From Candidatus Bathyarchaeota archaeon (GTDB taxonomy: Archaea > Thermoproteota > Bathyarchaeia > TCS64), in the NCBI GenBank assembly GCA_030601645.1, contig JAUWBQ010000024.1:1-14240 (forward strand): a stretch of DNA of 14,240 nucleotides. The letters are read 5' to 3'. The first letter of the stretch is position 1. The number at the start of each line of letters is the position of its first letter. Shown here piece after piece: positions 1-6,910 of this stretch. Under the pieces are notes generated by a model. The model had not been told where the DNA came from. It was given only the letters and a program-made list of their open reading frames with translations, and made no database searches. The translations under genes and the position numbers were made by a program.

Positions 1-165
1 GGGTCCAGTGAGGATGAGGTGGGTCGTGAAGCAGACCTCGTCGATGCCCCGTCTCTCGGCCATCCTGCAGTGCTTCTCTACGGTGGCTCCGGGGGCGTCG
101 GAGGAGTGGCTCTCGTGGACGTGGAAGTCCTTCTTGATCCAAGTCTTGGGCCGGGGTGACGCCAT
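1..165 (-). CDS. PHP-domain phosphoesterase, 5' fragment (histidinol-phosphatase-like)
   Basis: Only the first 55 codons lie in the window; the gene runs off the left edge. The ATG at 165 begins MASPRPKTWIKKDFHVH. The DFHVH segment (His15, His17) is the HxH metal-binding motif that opens PHP-domain (polymerase and histidinol phosphatase) proteins, and the THL at residues 48-50 fits the next conserved histidine after the first helix. Known PHP proteins are metal-dependent phosphoesterases such as histidinol-phosphate phosphatase; the substrate here cannot be told from the fragment. A TATA-like AAATAT at about 196-201 lies 30-35 bases upstream of the start. The family call is firm and the specific function is open. 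Confidence 0.8.
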   Translation of the reverse strand, partial: MASPRPKTWIKKDFHVHESHSSDAPGATVEKHCRMAERRGIDEVCFTTHLILTGP

Positions 166-337
166 GGGGTTTATCAAAGGTCTACTGCTTTGGAGATATT
201 TGAGGAGATCGAAACAAGAGGCTTTTCTGCGCTTACACCGGACGGCGGATCCCTCCTCAAAATGAAGGGACAGATAGTCGGCATGGAGAAGGAGGCCCTT
301 GCGAGATCAAGCGGTTCTTGGGCTCGGTCTCGCTCCT
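166..337. other. intergenic, possible gene remnant
   Basis: This 172-base gap separates the PHP gene from the end of the VOC gene, both on the minus strand. It holds the PHP promoter. On the plus strand an ATG at 262 opens MKGQIVGMEKEALAR, which looks protein-like, but the frame degenerates and stops at about 351. Shifting one frame continues as EIKRFLGSVSLLYWYF, so this may be a frameshifted gene remnant. The evidence is weak. Confidence 0.2.
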
Positions 338-835
338 CTACTGGTACTTCTTGAAGCTGAGGATCTCAAGTATGAACCCAGCCAGATCCTGGGTGTCCAT
401 GTAAGCCCAGCCCTCCTCGGGGTCGTCCAGCTGGCTCACCTGGAGGGGCTTGACGCCCATCCTCCCCCACTTCTCCAGCTCGGCGTCGAAGGGCAGGGGG
501 GTTGGGAAGCCCAGGTGGTGGAGGCCCTCACCGTGCTCCTCCAGAAACTCCTGGTAGATGGTCCTCCCCTCCACGGTCTCCACCAGCTCCAGGGTTATGG
601 GGCCCACCTTGGCGTAGGCGAACTTCAGGATGTACGCCACGGGCTCCCCCCTGATGCTGGCCTGGGACTCGGGGTAGCTCTTCATCCTCACCTCGAAGGG
701 GCCAATGCCGAACTTCTCCGAGATGTTCTTCGCGGTCTTCTCGACGTCCCTGACAACGACGCAGGCGTGGACTATCTCGTTGAGCTGGATCCTGTCCTCG
801 GGGATGTTCCTGACCCTCTCATCTTTGATTACCAA
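338..835 (-). CDS. VOC superfamily (glyoxalase / methylmalonyl-CoA epimerase-like) protein
   Basis: A 165-aa protein of the vicinal-oxygen-chelate fold, two beta-alpha-beta-beta-beta modules. Module 1 starts at about residue 20 (IVHACVVV, His23 a candidate metal ligand) and ends near LELVE (Glu83). Module 2 starts at GLHHLGF (His106/107) and ends at FILEIL (Glu157). These H/E/H/E positions match the usual VOC metal site, as in methylmalonyl-CoA epimerase and glyoxalase I. The reaction cannot be assigned; the HH plus LELVE pattern is epimerase-like. The start is unusual: the only in-frame start codon near the N-terminus is TTG at 835, preceded by GGTGG as a possible ribosome-binding site; the first in-frame ATG (residue 51) would delete the first metal ligand. 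Confidence 0.85.
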   Translation of the reverse strand: MVIKDERVRNIPEDRIQLNEIVHACVVVRDVEKTAKNISEKFGIGPFEVRMKSYPESQASIRGEPVAYILKFAYAKVGPITLELVETVEGRTIYQEFLEEHGEGLHHLGFPTPLPFDAELEKWGRMGVKPLQVSQLDDPEEGWAYMDTQDLAGFILEILSFKKYQ

Positions 836-937
836 TGCGCCACCGAGGATAACTGGGTCTCTAACCTTAAGAGTTCACTTGGTTTGATCATGTGAAAAAA
901 CGAGCGAACGGAAAATTATGGGTATTTGCGGTGTATT

Positions 938-1543
938 CTACTCGACAGGCTGGCGTATGATCGTCTTGATGTTCTCGGGCTTGGACCTACGGGGGTCGCT
1001 CAGGTAGATCTCGTGGTGGTGGCCCCGGAGCCCGTAGCCGCTCTCCTCGATGAACGCGTGGAGGCGCCGGATGGTGGGGCCCTCCTCGCTGTAGGGGCCC
1101 AAGTGCATTATCTGGGCGCTCAGGCCCTCGTGGAACGTCTCCAGGACGACGTCGTCAACCATTGGCCCCCTCTTATCCTTGACCTCGGGGCGGACCTCGT
1201 CCACCATCCCGGGGGTGATGAAGTCGGGCTGCCTGATCATGGACTTCCAGTTCCACTCCTCCCTGGGAGGGGCGCCCTCCACGTCGAATACGCCGGGATC
1301 GTCCCACCACCAGAGGCCCTCCAGGGCCATGACGGTGAAGTCCATGCCTTCAGCCTTGCACTTGAACTTGAGGGTGTAGCTGAGGCCGTAGAGGGCCTGG
1401 AGGGCGGTGGTGTAGGCCACGCCTCCGGGCTCGCCCCTGCCGAGGATGGTGAGGAAATTCCCCGAGGGGACGTCTATGACCTCGGGTTTCTTCTTAGCCG
1501 TATAGTATCGCTTGAGCTCCTTGCGTAGGTCCAGCTTGCTCAT
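938..1543 (-). CDS. GyrI-like small-molecule-binding domain protein
   Basis: A 201-aa protein matching the stand-alone GyrI-like family (PF06445-type), which shares a ligand-binding fold with the effector domains of AraC/BmrR regulators. Visible signs are the early DVPSGNFLTILGRGEP strand, a tryptophan-rich WWWDD segment in the middle, the AQIMHLGPYSEEGPTI strand-turn typical of GyrI folds, and the C-terminal HHHEIYLSDPRR followed by KTIIRQPV, a hallmark of this subfamily. There is no DNA-binding domain, so this is not a regulator by itself; such proteins are thought to bind or hydrolyse small xenobiotics, but no substrate can be given. The ATG at 1543 has a T-rich TATA-like box at about 1564-1574, suggesting a nearly leaderless transcript. 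Confidence 0.85.
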   Translation of the reverse strand: MSKLDLRKELKRYYTAKKKPEVIDVPSGNFLTILGRGEPGGVAYTTALQALYGLSYTLKFKCKAEGMDFTVMALEGLWWWDDPGVFDVEGAPPREEWNWKSMIRQPDFITPGMVDEVRPEVKDKRGPMVDDVVLETFHEGLSAQIMHLGPYSEEGPTIRRLHAFIEESGYGLRGHHHEIYLSDPRRSKPENIKTIIRQPVE

Positions 1544-1882
1544 GGTTATTTTTCCGATTCACCGGTTAAAAAAAGAATCTCTAACATTACCCATAAGGGT
1601 TGGTAATACTGTGGAGGATGTGCTCCATGTAGTGACTCTGCCTACTGAGATTATTAGATTAGAAGCCAGAAAGATGTCATTATGCAGGACTGAATATACC
1701 TTTTCAAAACCACCAGGGGTAGAGTTTATTTTATTTTTAGGACTGTAACAGATAATTATTTAAAAAAAAAATACTTTAAAGGGAAAAGTCCCCATATTAC
1801 TGGTTTATATAACATTTAAACACCTTCCGGTGATTATTCATCCAAAACGAATAAATTAAACTTTCACATTTTGTTATTCAGG
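1544..1882. other. intergenic, divergent promoters
   Basis: This gap lies between the minus-strand GyrI-like gene and the plus-strand gene at 1883. It is A/T-rich and holds promoter boxes for both. A plus-strand open frame runs to 1748 but recalls no family and has no clear ribosome-binding site, so I do not call it. A short dyad CACC-ttcc-GGTG at 1821-1832 lies at about the expected transcription start of the rightward promoter. Confidence 0.5.
1803..1810 (+). promoter_or_regulatory. TATA box for the 1883 gene
   Basis: The sequence GTTTATATAAC is a good archaeal TATA element. It predicts transcription starting near 1832 and a leader of about 50 bases. A second A/T box (AAATTAAA, 1853-1860) lies 24 bases before the ATG and could give a leaderless transcript instead. 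Confidence 0.5.
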
Positions 1883-2212
1883 ATGTCAGACGTTAAATTC
1901 GATCTGAAACCTACATCGAAAAAACCCTCCAGAAAACACAGGAAGGGGAGTAAATACGATCCGATCCTAGATTCCTTCCTGAACGGCGATCATGAATTGG
2001 TCGAGGTCGGCATAGAAGATAAGGACCCTCGTTATCTAAGGAGCATGCTGAATAAGAGGATCGAGGCAAGGAACCTATGGAATGAAGTCCGGGCTTTCGT
2101 GGACGATGACAGACTGTTCCTTGAACGCGGCAAGACTGGAGTTGACAAGAACCTCTACCGGCTCAGGGATGAAATCGAGATCGCCAACATAAGGGAAATC
2201 ATTAAAAAATAG
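1883..2212 (+). CDS. small basic protein of unknown function
   Basis: A 109-aa soluble protein that I do not recognise with certainty. The first 28 residues are lysine/arginine-rich (TSKKPSRKHRKGSK), after which comes a more ordered part with YDPILDSFLNGDHELVEV, then DPRYLRSMLNKRIEARNLW and VDDDRLFLER. The last part resembles small archaeal proteins that pair an alpha-helical repeat with a short beta hairpin, but I assign no function. I chose the ATG at 1883 over a TTG 12 bases earlier because no ribosome-binding site supports the TTG. The gene ends 27 bases before the next one on the same strand, so the two are probably co-transcribed. Confidence 0.7.
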   Translation: MSDVKFDLKPTSKKPSRKHRKGSKYDPILDSFLNGDHELVEVGIEDKDPRYLRSMLNKRIEARNLWNEVRAFVDDDRLFLERGKTGVDKNLYRLRDEIEIANIREIIKK

Positions 2213-2239
2213 TAAAAGTAATATTTTTAAACGAGGCCG

Positions 2240-2737
2240 TTGGTCGGAGAGATATCCATCGAAGATGTCCTAAAGCCGTACGGCTCTTATTACAACAATT
2301 TTGACCAAGCCCAGCAGAAGATTTGGGGTCTATGGTCGAGTGAACTGCCCAAACGAATCGCCATGATCAAGAACAACCTGAAGGAGTTGAGTGATAAGAT
2401 CCGTTCTTGGCAGAACGTCTTCTATTTTAGCCTGCTCATGTCGGCCGTGATCCCAATAGTCGTGGGCATCTTGAAGGAGACTCAGGACTGGTCAAACTAC
2501 GCATTGCTACTGGACGCGGTCTTTCCAGCGGTCGTGGGGGTCGTACAGAAAATACAGGAAAAATGCTCGAACGACAGAAAAGTGTATGCCTCCGTGTCCT
2601 TTTCGTACGATCAACTACTCTTCGAGATCATTCAAGACATCGACAGAGGAGAATACATCGAAAAAGAAGACATCCACCGGGGTAAGTGGAAGAAACTAGA
2701 AAAGATACTGCTGGATAAGGGGTTGAGCTACGCGTGA
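2240..2737 (+). CDS. two-TM membrane protein, SLATT-like architecture
   Basis: A 165-aa protein with an amphipathic N-terminal half (residues 20-58, ending IKNNLKELSDKIRSW), two close membrane segments at about 60-78 (VFYFSLLMSAVIPIVVGIL) and 86-103 (YALLLDAVFPAVVGVV), and a C-terminal cytoplasmic helical region (KVYASVSFSYDQLLFEI, then charged residues). This layout of a helical lead, a tight TM pair and a soluble helical tail resembles the SLATT family of two-TM proteins, proposed as pore-forming effectors in nucleotide-signal conflict systems; that match is by architecture only. The start is TTG at 2240, the only in-frame start after a stop at 2228-2230, with GAGG at 2233-2236. It lies in tandem with the basic small protein upstream. 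Confidence 0.65.
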   Translation: MVGEISIEDVLKPYGSYYNNFDQAQQKIWGLWSSELPKRIAMIKNNLKELSDKIRSWQNVFYFSLLMSAVIPIVVGILKETQDWSNYALLLDAVFPAVVGVVQKIQEKCSNDRKVYASVSFSYDQLLFEIIQDIDRGEYIEKEDIHRGKWKKLEKILLDKGLSYA

Positions 2738-2792
2738 ATGCGGTTCTTGCGGAATGTTCTTTCTAAATATCGTGATGGGGATCGACGAAAGG

Positions 2793-3341
2793 CTACATAT
2801 ACGCTCTCGCCAGTTCCGCAGAAAATTTCTCCAGTTTGTCCAGCTGGGAGGGTTTCTCTCCGAGCTCTCCTTTCTCACGGGCGAAGAGGCGGAGCCATCC
2901 GACGTACTCGGCGCCGTAGTGCTCGAGCCAGCTCATGGTCTTCTCGTGGCTGGGGAAGCCGCTCTGGGCTGCGACGGTGACTACCGCCACCTTCTTTCCC
3001 TGGAATCGCGTGTCGTCGGGGTAGAAGCCGTGGGTGCGGTCTATGAAGTCCTTGAAGACGCCCGGAGGCCCCCACCAGTAGACGGGCGCCCCGAGGATGA
3101 CCAGGTCTGCGTCGTGCATCTTCCCCACGAGCAGGTCCAGGTCGTCGTCCCTGATGATGCACTCTACGTGGGTCATGCAGTGCCTGCAGCCCCTGCAGTG
3201 CTCTATGCGGTAGTCCGTGATGCGGAGGAACTCGGCATCCAGGCCTTGGATTCTACCCTCCAGTTCATCGAGCGTCGCTTTCAGGGCGTCGTCGGTGTTC
3301 CCGTCCCTCCTGGGGCTGCCGGAGATAGCTAGAACCTTCAT
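2793..3341 (-). CDS. iron-sulfur flavoprotein (Isf-like NADPH-dependent FMN reductase family)
   Basis: A 182-aa flavodoxin-fold protein. It begins MKVLAISGSPRRDGNT, the phosphate-binding loop of the FMN_red/Isf family. Residues 49-61 read CRGCRHCMTHVEC, a CX2CX2CX5C motif that matches the compact 4Fe-4S site of archaeal iron-sulfur flavoproteins, followed by the usual IRDDD. ADLVILGAPVYWWGPPG (about 82-98) is the second flavin-binding loop. The Methanosarcina relative passes electrons between ferredoxin and other acceptors and is linked to oxidative-stress defence; the partner here is unknown. The start is the ATG at 3341; an upstream extension in the same frame adds low-complexity sequence before the canonical MKVLAISGSP and was rejected. 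A box GATATAAT at 3379-3386 is a candidate promoter. Confidence 0.9.
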   Translation of the reverse strand: MKVLAISGSPRRDGNTDDALKATLDELEGRIQGLDAEFLRITDYRIEHCRGCRHCMTHVECIIRDDDLDLLVGKMHDADLVILGAPVYWWGPPGVFKDFIDRTHGFYPDDTRFQGKKVAVVTVAAQSGFPSHEKTMSWLEHYGAEYVGWLRLFAREKGELGEKPSQLDKLEKFSAELARAYM

Positions 3342-3442
3342 GGATAATGAATCGGCTTGGGTGTATTTTAGGGGAAGCATTATATCCCTCTTCGAATCTC
3401 TCTGCTGTTGGCGGGTGAGTGGGGCCTCCCACCCGTTCCGCC

Positions 3443-3449
3443 ATATAAA
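3443..3449 (+). promoter_or_regulatory. TATA box and ribosome-binding site for the QueT-like gene
   Basis: ATATAAAT lies 21-27 bases before the ATG at 3470, and GGAGG (3461-3465) lies 4 bases before it. The box predicts a transcription start near the ATG, which would exclude the GGAGG from the mRNA, so either transcription starts early or another promoter is used. Confidence 0.45.
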
Positions 3450-3469
3450 TCCCGGAGCAGGGAGGCAAA

Positions 3470-4000
3470 ATGGAAACAAAGGAGATAGCCCTAGCGGCCG
3501 TAATCGCGGCCCTCTACGCAGCCCTCGTCATCATTCTTGCGCCTATGTCCTTCGGACCCATCCAGCTGAGGGTGGCCGACTGCCTGATCCCCCTAGCGGC
3601 CCTCCTGGGCTGGCCCGCCGTGCTGGGCGTGTCGCTGGGCGCCTTCATCGGGAACGCCTACTTCGTGTCCTTCACGGGGCCGATAGACGTCGTCCTCGGG
3701 ACCGTGGCCAACCTGGTGGCCGCCGCCATCATCTTCAGACTCAGGGACAGGCTCATCCCAGCCTGCGCGGCCGGATCGGTGGCCATCGGCGTCATCGTCG
3801 GGGGCTACCTGTGGATCTACTTCCCGCCGCCGGAGATCATGGGGCTCAACCTGCCGGCTTGGCTGGGGATGATGGTCAGCGTCACCCTGAGCAGCCTCGT
3901 GGCCGTCTCGATCATAGGCTACATGCTGGTGCAGAGCCTCAGGGCGTCGGGCTTCAAGGGTGTTGCCGAGTCCCGGGGGCTCAAGACCTACCTGGATTGA
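3470..4000 (+). CDS. queT: QueT-family ECF transporter S component
   Basis: A 176-aa, strongly hydrophobic protein with about five or six membrane segments (for example residues 6-26, 39-60, 72-90, 97-118 and 128-152). The segment GPIQLRVADCLIPLAALLG (about 29-47) matches the conserved region of QueT proteins (usual form q-x-R-v-x-E-a-l). The later GPIDVVLGTVANLVAA is also family-like. QueT proteins are substrate-binding S components of energy-coupling-factor transporters, assigned to queuosine-precursor uptake. No ATPase or T component lies nearby, so it would have to share a module encoded elsewhere. Archaea use the related base archaeosine, so the real substrate is uncertain. The ATG is preceded by GGAGG. 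Confidence 0.8.
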   Translation: METKEIALAAVIAALYAALVIILAPMSFGPIQLRVADCLIPLAALLGWPAVLGVSLGAFIGNAYFVSFTGPIDVVLGTVANLVAAAIIFRLRDRLIPACAAGSVAIGVIVGGYLWIYFPPPEIMGLNLPAWLGMMVSVTLSSLVAVSIIGYMLVQSLRASGFKGVAESRGLKTYLD

Positions 4001-4057
4001 CCCTTCCCTTTTTTTCATCCCGCAACACTGAAAACGGGCTCAGCCCTTGATAGGATC

Positions 4058-4630
4058 GTGAACATCGAACGCGTCAGGCGCCTGGGGCTCTTCGGGATCG
4101 TAACGCCGGTCGTGGGGTTCACCCTCATCCTGTTGGCGATTAGCACCGCGCCCTGGTTCAGCTGGACGGGGAACGCGCTGAGCGACCTCGGAGTAAGGGG
4201 CCTCACCGCCGCCATCTTCAACGGGGGGCTCATGGCGACCGCCCTCTCCATGATTGCCTTCTCAGCAGGGGTCTGGGAGCTCACAGAGGGGAGCACCCTG
4301 GGGAGGGCCGGCTCGGGGGCCCTCTTCCTGGCAGCCGTCTTCCTCCTGGGCATCGGCGTCTTCCCGGAGACCGTCGAGCCCCACCACCTCGTCTTCTCGG
4401 TGGCCTTCTTCGTCGCCCTCCCCGTCTCCATGTTCGTCCTCTCCGCCCACATGATAAGGAGCGGGATGAGGGATCTGGGACACCTCTCCGTGGCCGCCGG
4501 GATCGTGGCCGCCCTCATCTGGGCCCTTGAGTGGGACGGGGTCGCCATCCCCGAGGCGGTCTCGGCCCTCATGGCCTCGGTCATGTCCGTAGTCCTCGGC
4601 TACAGGATGAGGAAATGGGGAGAAGACTGA
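4058..4630 (+). CDS. DUF998 family membrane protein
   Basis: A 190-aa integral membrane protein with about six hydrophobic helices filling almost its whole length. The loop after the first helix, APWFSWTGNALSDLGVRG (about 31-48), is the signature of archaeal DUF998 proteins, whose role is unknown. The middle GVFPETVEPHHLVFSVAFF also fits the family. It starts with GTG at 4058; AGGA just upstream may serve as a close ribosome-binding site, and no ATG is available before the first membrane helix. It lies 57 bases after the QueT-like gene on the same strand and may be co-transcribed. Confidence 0.85.
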   Translation: MNIERVRRLGLFGIVTPVVGFTLILLAISTAPWFSWTGNALSDLGVRGLTAAIFNGGLMATALSMIAFSAGVWELTEGSTLGRAGSGALFLAAVFLLGIGVFPETVEPHHLVFSVAFFVALPVSMFVLSAHMIRSGMRDLGHLSVAAGIVAALIWALEWDGVAIPEAVSALMASVMSVVLGYRMRKWGED

Positions 4631-4932
4631 CGACGGAACAGATCCTGGAGATAATAGGATCAATCATGTAACTCAGATAAGCCTGAGAACGTTGGAAGCC
4701 TGAACGGAGCGGAGATGGTGAGCCTCCTCCTGCAGAACTACTGCAGGGTCATCGCGGGGACCTCTCACGGATCGGCGGCGATCCTATCAAGCGTTATGTT
4801 ACAGATCTTCGCAGAGGACCCCACGGCCTAGTATCGGTTTAAGAAACGTTGCATACTAGATCGGTTCGGTTTTGCTGCTCCACGATGTGTCCTACGAAGC
4901 ATTAAAAAAGCAAGCGGAAACTGGAGACAACC
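4631..4932. other. intergenic, mostly empty
   Basis: Apart from the short open frame at 4715 (listed separately) and GGAG at 4923-4926 serving the next gene, I see no gene or RNA here. Its G+C content resembles coding DNA up to about 4830, after which A/T rises, which suggests an old gene remnant. Confidence 0.4.
4715..4831 (+). CDS. possible 38-aa small protein or gene remnant
   Basis: An ATG at 4715 preceded by GGAG (4706-4709, five-base spacing) opens a 38-codon frame reading MVSLLLQNYCRVIAGTS and ending FAEDPTA. The frame stays open upstream to 4658. It could be a small protein, but the composition also fits a decayed end of a larger gene. I recognise no family. Confidence 0.25.
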   Translation: MVSLLLQNYCRVIAGTSHGSAAILSSVMLQIFAEDPTA

Positions 4933-5862
4933 ATGGAAACAGCAGTAGGGGCGGAGAAGAGGGAGAGGCTGATATTCGCCTCTATCGTTCATCCCAGCAG
5001 GTCGTCTGAGACGAACGCCCTGCTCCTGGCGGAGAGCATTCGCGCCTTCGCGGGATCCCTTTCTCGAAGCCGTATCTGGTGCTTCACCCCGGGACACGGG
5101 GAGCCCCTATCCAAGGAGTTCAGGGAGAGGCTGGACCCGCTGGATGTCACCCTGATCCCATTCGAGATCGACGGAGAGGCCTTGGGGTTCCCCTTCACCG
5201 CCGAGGCGCAAGCAGCCGCCTTGGCGGAGTCGAAGGCCCAAGGCGAGGCAGACATCCTCGCATGGCTCAACCCCAACAGCGTCGTCCTCCAGGATCCTAG
5301 GGCTTTCCTGCTGAGGGACGACAAGATCCTGGGCTACAGGCCCGTCCATCACACCCTCGTGGGCTCGCGCTTCGACGAGCCCCTCGACCCCTTCTGGACG
5401 CTGATCTACCGATACTGCGGCATCCCCGGGGACCGGGTCTTCCCCATGAGGACCCACGTGGACGACGAGACCATCCGCCCCTATTTCAACGCAGGGTTCC
5501 TCATCGCGCGCCCCGAGAGGGGGCCGCTCAACGCTTGGTGCGACACCTACCTCAGGGTCTACGGGGAGCCCCCTCTCCAGGAGCTCTACCGGCGGGATGG
5601 GCGCTACAGGATCTTCGTCCACCAGGCGGTGCTCTCAGGGGTGATCATGGCGGCCCTGGAGACAGACGAGATCCAGGAGCTACCGCCGACCTACAACTAC
5701 CCGATCCACCTGCACGGGGAGGATGTCACGGATCATCGTCCATCCAGCCTGGAGGAGCTCGTGACCATCCGCCACGAGGAGTTCTACGAGGACACCGAGT
5801 GGTTCGAGAAGATACCTGCAGGTGAGCCCCTCAAGCGGTGGTTCGCCGAACTACTTCTATAG
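4933..5862 (+). CDS. GT-A-fold (nucleotide-diphospho-sugar transferase-like) protein, degenerate DxD
   Basis: A 309-aa soluble protein. Residues 13-20 (LIFASIVH) begin a Rossmann-like strand. Residues 109-121 (LAWLNPNSVVLQD) occupy the place where glycosyltransferases have the metal-binding DxD (usual form LDSDTLVL), but here the acidic residues are replaced by N-P-N. Further on come YFNAGFL (184-190), the conserved 'N-A-G' loop of GT8-like enzymes, HQAVLSG (230-236), a typical acceptor-side helix (usual form DQ-x-x-L), and LPPTYNYPIHLH (250-261), like the closing LPxxYN strand. So the fold call is reasonable, but catalysis by the usual metal route is doubtful. The ATG has GGAG at 4923-4926. 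It stands alone as a transcription unit. Confidence 0.6.
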   Translation: METAVGAEKRERLIFASIVHPSRSSETNALLLAESIRAFAGSLSRSRIWCFTPGHGEPLSKEFRERLDPLDVTLIPFEIDGEALGFPFTAEAQAAALAESKAQGEADILAWLNPNSVVLQDPRAFLLRDDKILGYRPVHHTLVGSRFDEPLDPFWTLIYRYCGIPGDRVFPMRTHVDDETIRPYFNAGFLIARPERGPLNAWCDTYLRVYGEPPLQELYRRDGRYRIFVHQAVLSGVIMAALETDEIQELPPTYNYPIHLHGEDVTDHRPSSLEELVTIRHEEFYEDTEWFEKIPAGEPLKRWFAELLL

Positions 5863-5929
5863 TCAACTTTCAAGGCGTTATACCGCGCGCCCGCTGTGAT
5901 CCGAGGAGACTGGACTGCTGTGGGGCTCA

Positions 5930-5943
5930 TTAAACCTTTTAAG
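5930..5943 (+). promoter_or_regulatory. promoter box for the Alba gene
   Basis: TTAAACCTTTTAAG is an A/T-rich TATA-like element whose centre is about 35 bases before the ATG at 5972. Transcription would begin near 5960, which excludes the in-frame GTG at 5951 and favours the ATG with a very short leader. Confidence 0.5.
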
Positions 5944-5971
5944 GGGAGAGGTGCCCATCAGTTTGTTAAAA

Positions 5972-6598
5972 ATGAAGGATGCCAACACTGTTTACGTCGG
6001 TAATAAGCCGCCCATGGCATACGTCATGGCGCTGATCACCGCCTTCAGAGATGCCGGGACGGACATTGTCGTCCTGAAGGCGAGGGGGAGGGCTATTTCG
6101 ACGACCGTGGACGTCGCTGAGATCGCGAGGAACCGCTATCTGAGAGATGTATCGGTTGAGAAGATAGAGATCGGATCGGAGCAGATGCCCACGGATGACG
6201 GGAGGACGAGGGGGGTCTCCACTATCGCGATCACGATGAGGAGGGGGGGTAAGGCCGTCGAGAAGGCTGAAGCCCCACCTGAGCCCAAGATCCAGCCTGA
6301 AGCCAAACCTCCATCCAAGGATGAAACTCCTCCAGAGCCGAAGATCCAGCCCGATCTTGAAGTCAAGCCTCCGTCCAAGGATAAAGTGCCCCCCGTGGAG
6401 GAGACTCCAAAGGAAGAGGTGAGTCTCTCCGATCTCAAGGGGGTCGGGAAGAAGACGGAGGAGAAGCTGAGGGAGGCAGGTTACAAGAGCCCGAAGTCGA
6501 TTGCGAGGGCGAAGGCCAGCACGCTGTCGGGGAAGACGGGTCTATCTGAGAAGGTCGCATCGAAGCTGATCGACGCTGCGAAGGAACTGTTGAAATAG
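5972..6598 (+). CDS. alba: Alba chromatin protein with C-terminal helix-hairpin-helix domain
   Basis: A 208-aa protein, about twice the usual Alba length. Residues 3-90 are a complete Alba domain: NTVYVGNKPPMAYVMA carries the nucleic-acid-binding loop (the usual KK of Sulfolobus Alba is NK here), then LKARGRAISTTVDVAEI and a C-terminal beta hairpin ending STIAITMRR. Residues 91-151 are a proline/glutamate/lysine linker holding two imperfect repeats. Residues 152-208 (LKGVGKKTEEKLREAGYKS onward) form a helix-hairpin-helix domain like those of RadA or DNA-repair proteins, with KTGLSEKVASKLIDAA as the second motif. Alba dimers coat DNA and RNA; the extra domain should add a second DNA contact. 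Starts at GTG 5951 or TTG 5963 are possible but less likely given the promoter. Confidence 0.92.
   Translation: MKDANTVYVGNKPPMAYVMALITAFRDAGTDIVVLKARGRAISTTVDVAEIARNRYLRDVSVEKIEIGSEQMPTDDGRTRGVSTIAITMRRGGKAVEKAEAPPEPKIQPEAKPPSKDETPPEPKIQPDLEVKPPSKDKVPPVEETPKEEVSLSDLKGVGKKTEEKLREAGYKSPKSIARAKASTLSGKTGLSEKVASKLIDAAKELLK
6272..6385 (+). repeat. imperfect tandem repeat in the Alba linker
   Basis: Two consecutive units, 6272-6325 (18 codons) and 6326-6385 (20 codons), both encode PPEPKIQP then KPPSKD. The second has a two-codon insertion. The DNA has diverged at third positions more than the peptide, so the repeat is kept at protein level. Confidence 0.85.
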
Positions 6599-6620
6599 GA
6601 ATATTTAGCGGATTTCTATC

Positions 6621-6629
6621 ATTTTTTTA
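6621..6629 (+). terminator. T-run terminator after Alba
   Basis: Seven consecutive T (6622-6628) lie 24 bases after the Alba stop codon, the usual form of archaeal intrinsic termination. A GTGCGCG tract follows at 6632-6638. Confidence 0.5.
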
Positions 6630-6640
6630 GTGTGCGCGAC

Positions 6641-6841
6641 TCAGAGACTATCCGATTTTAAACGTCTTCCGCGGGTGCCTCTCTTGTATCTTGCAGCTTG
6701 ATTGACAGAGAACCCGTTCTTTCGCATCCAGTTCATGTTCTCATCCGACTTCTCGTCGGGGGTGAAGCCGTACAGCTCGACACATCTTTCGATTACGAGA
6801 TCGGTGGAACTCTTCATCTGTTTTTCTTCGCCCAACAGCAT
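6641..6841 (-). CDS. small protein of unknown function
   Basis: A 66-aa protein, convergent with the Alba gene. It reads MLLGEEKQMKSSTDLV, then IERCVELYGFTPDE and a basic tail AARYKRGTRGRRLK. I recognise no family; the basic tail could bind nucleic acid. A clear TATA-like TTAATATAG (6869-6877) sits about 32 bases before the ATG at 6841, which fits a leaderless mRNA. The adjacent GTG at 6844 or the ATG at 6817 are alternatives. Two operator-like direct repeats lie further upstream. The supported promoter makes it more likely real than not. Confidence 0.45.
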   Translation of the reverse strand: MLLGEEKQMKSSTDLVIERCVELYGFTPDEKSDENMNWMRKNGFSVNQAARYKRGTRGRRLKSDSL

Positions 6842-6868
6842 CACGCGCGCTGGTATGTTTATTGGGCG

Positions 6869-6877
6869 CTATATTAA
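6869..6877 (-). promoter_or_regulatory. TATA box for the small gene at 6841
   Basis: On the minus strand TTAATATAG lies 28-36 bases before the start codon. A CGCGCGC tract (6844-6850) lies between the box and the ATG, at the expected transcription start. Confidence 0.5.
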
Positions 6878-6910
6878 CCCCCCGCATAACTCCATTCTGG
6901 GGTGATTCTG

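Noticed and set aside
1512..1748. 78-aa plus-strand open frame
   Set aside because: It starts inside the opposite GyrI-like gene, lacks a ribbon of codon preference or a ribosome-binding site, and recalls no family.
3342..3479. N-terminal extension of the flavoprotein to 3479
   Set aside because: The extension is unlike the family and covers the promoter region of both divergent genes; the canonical MKVLAISGSP start is at 3341.
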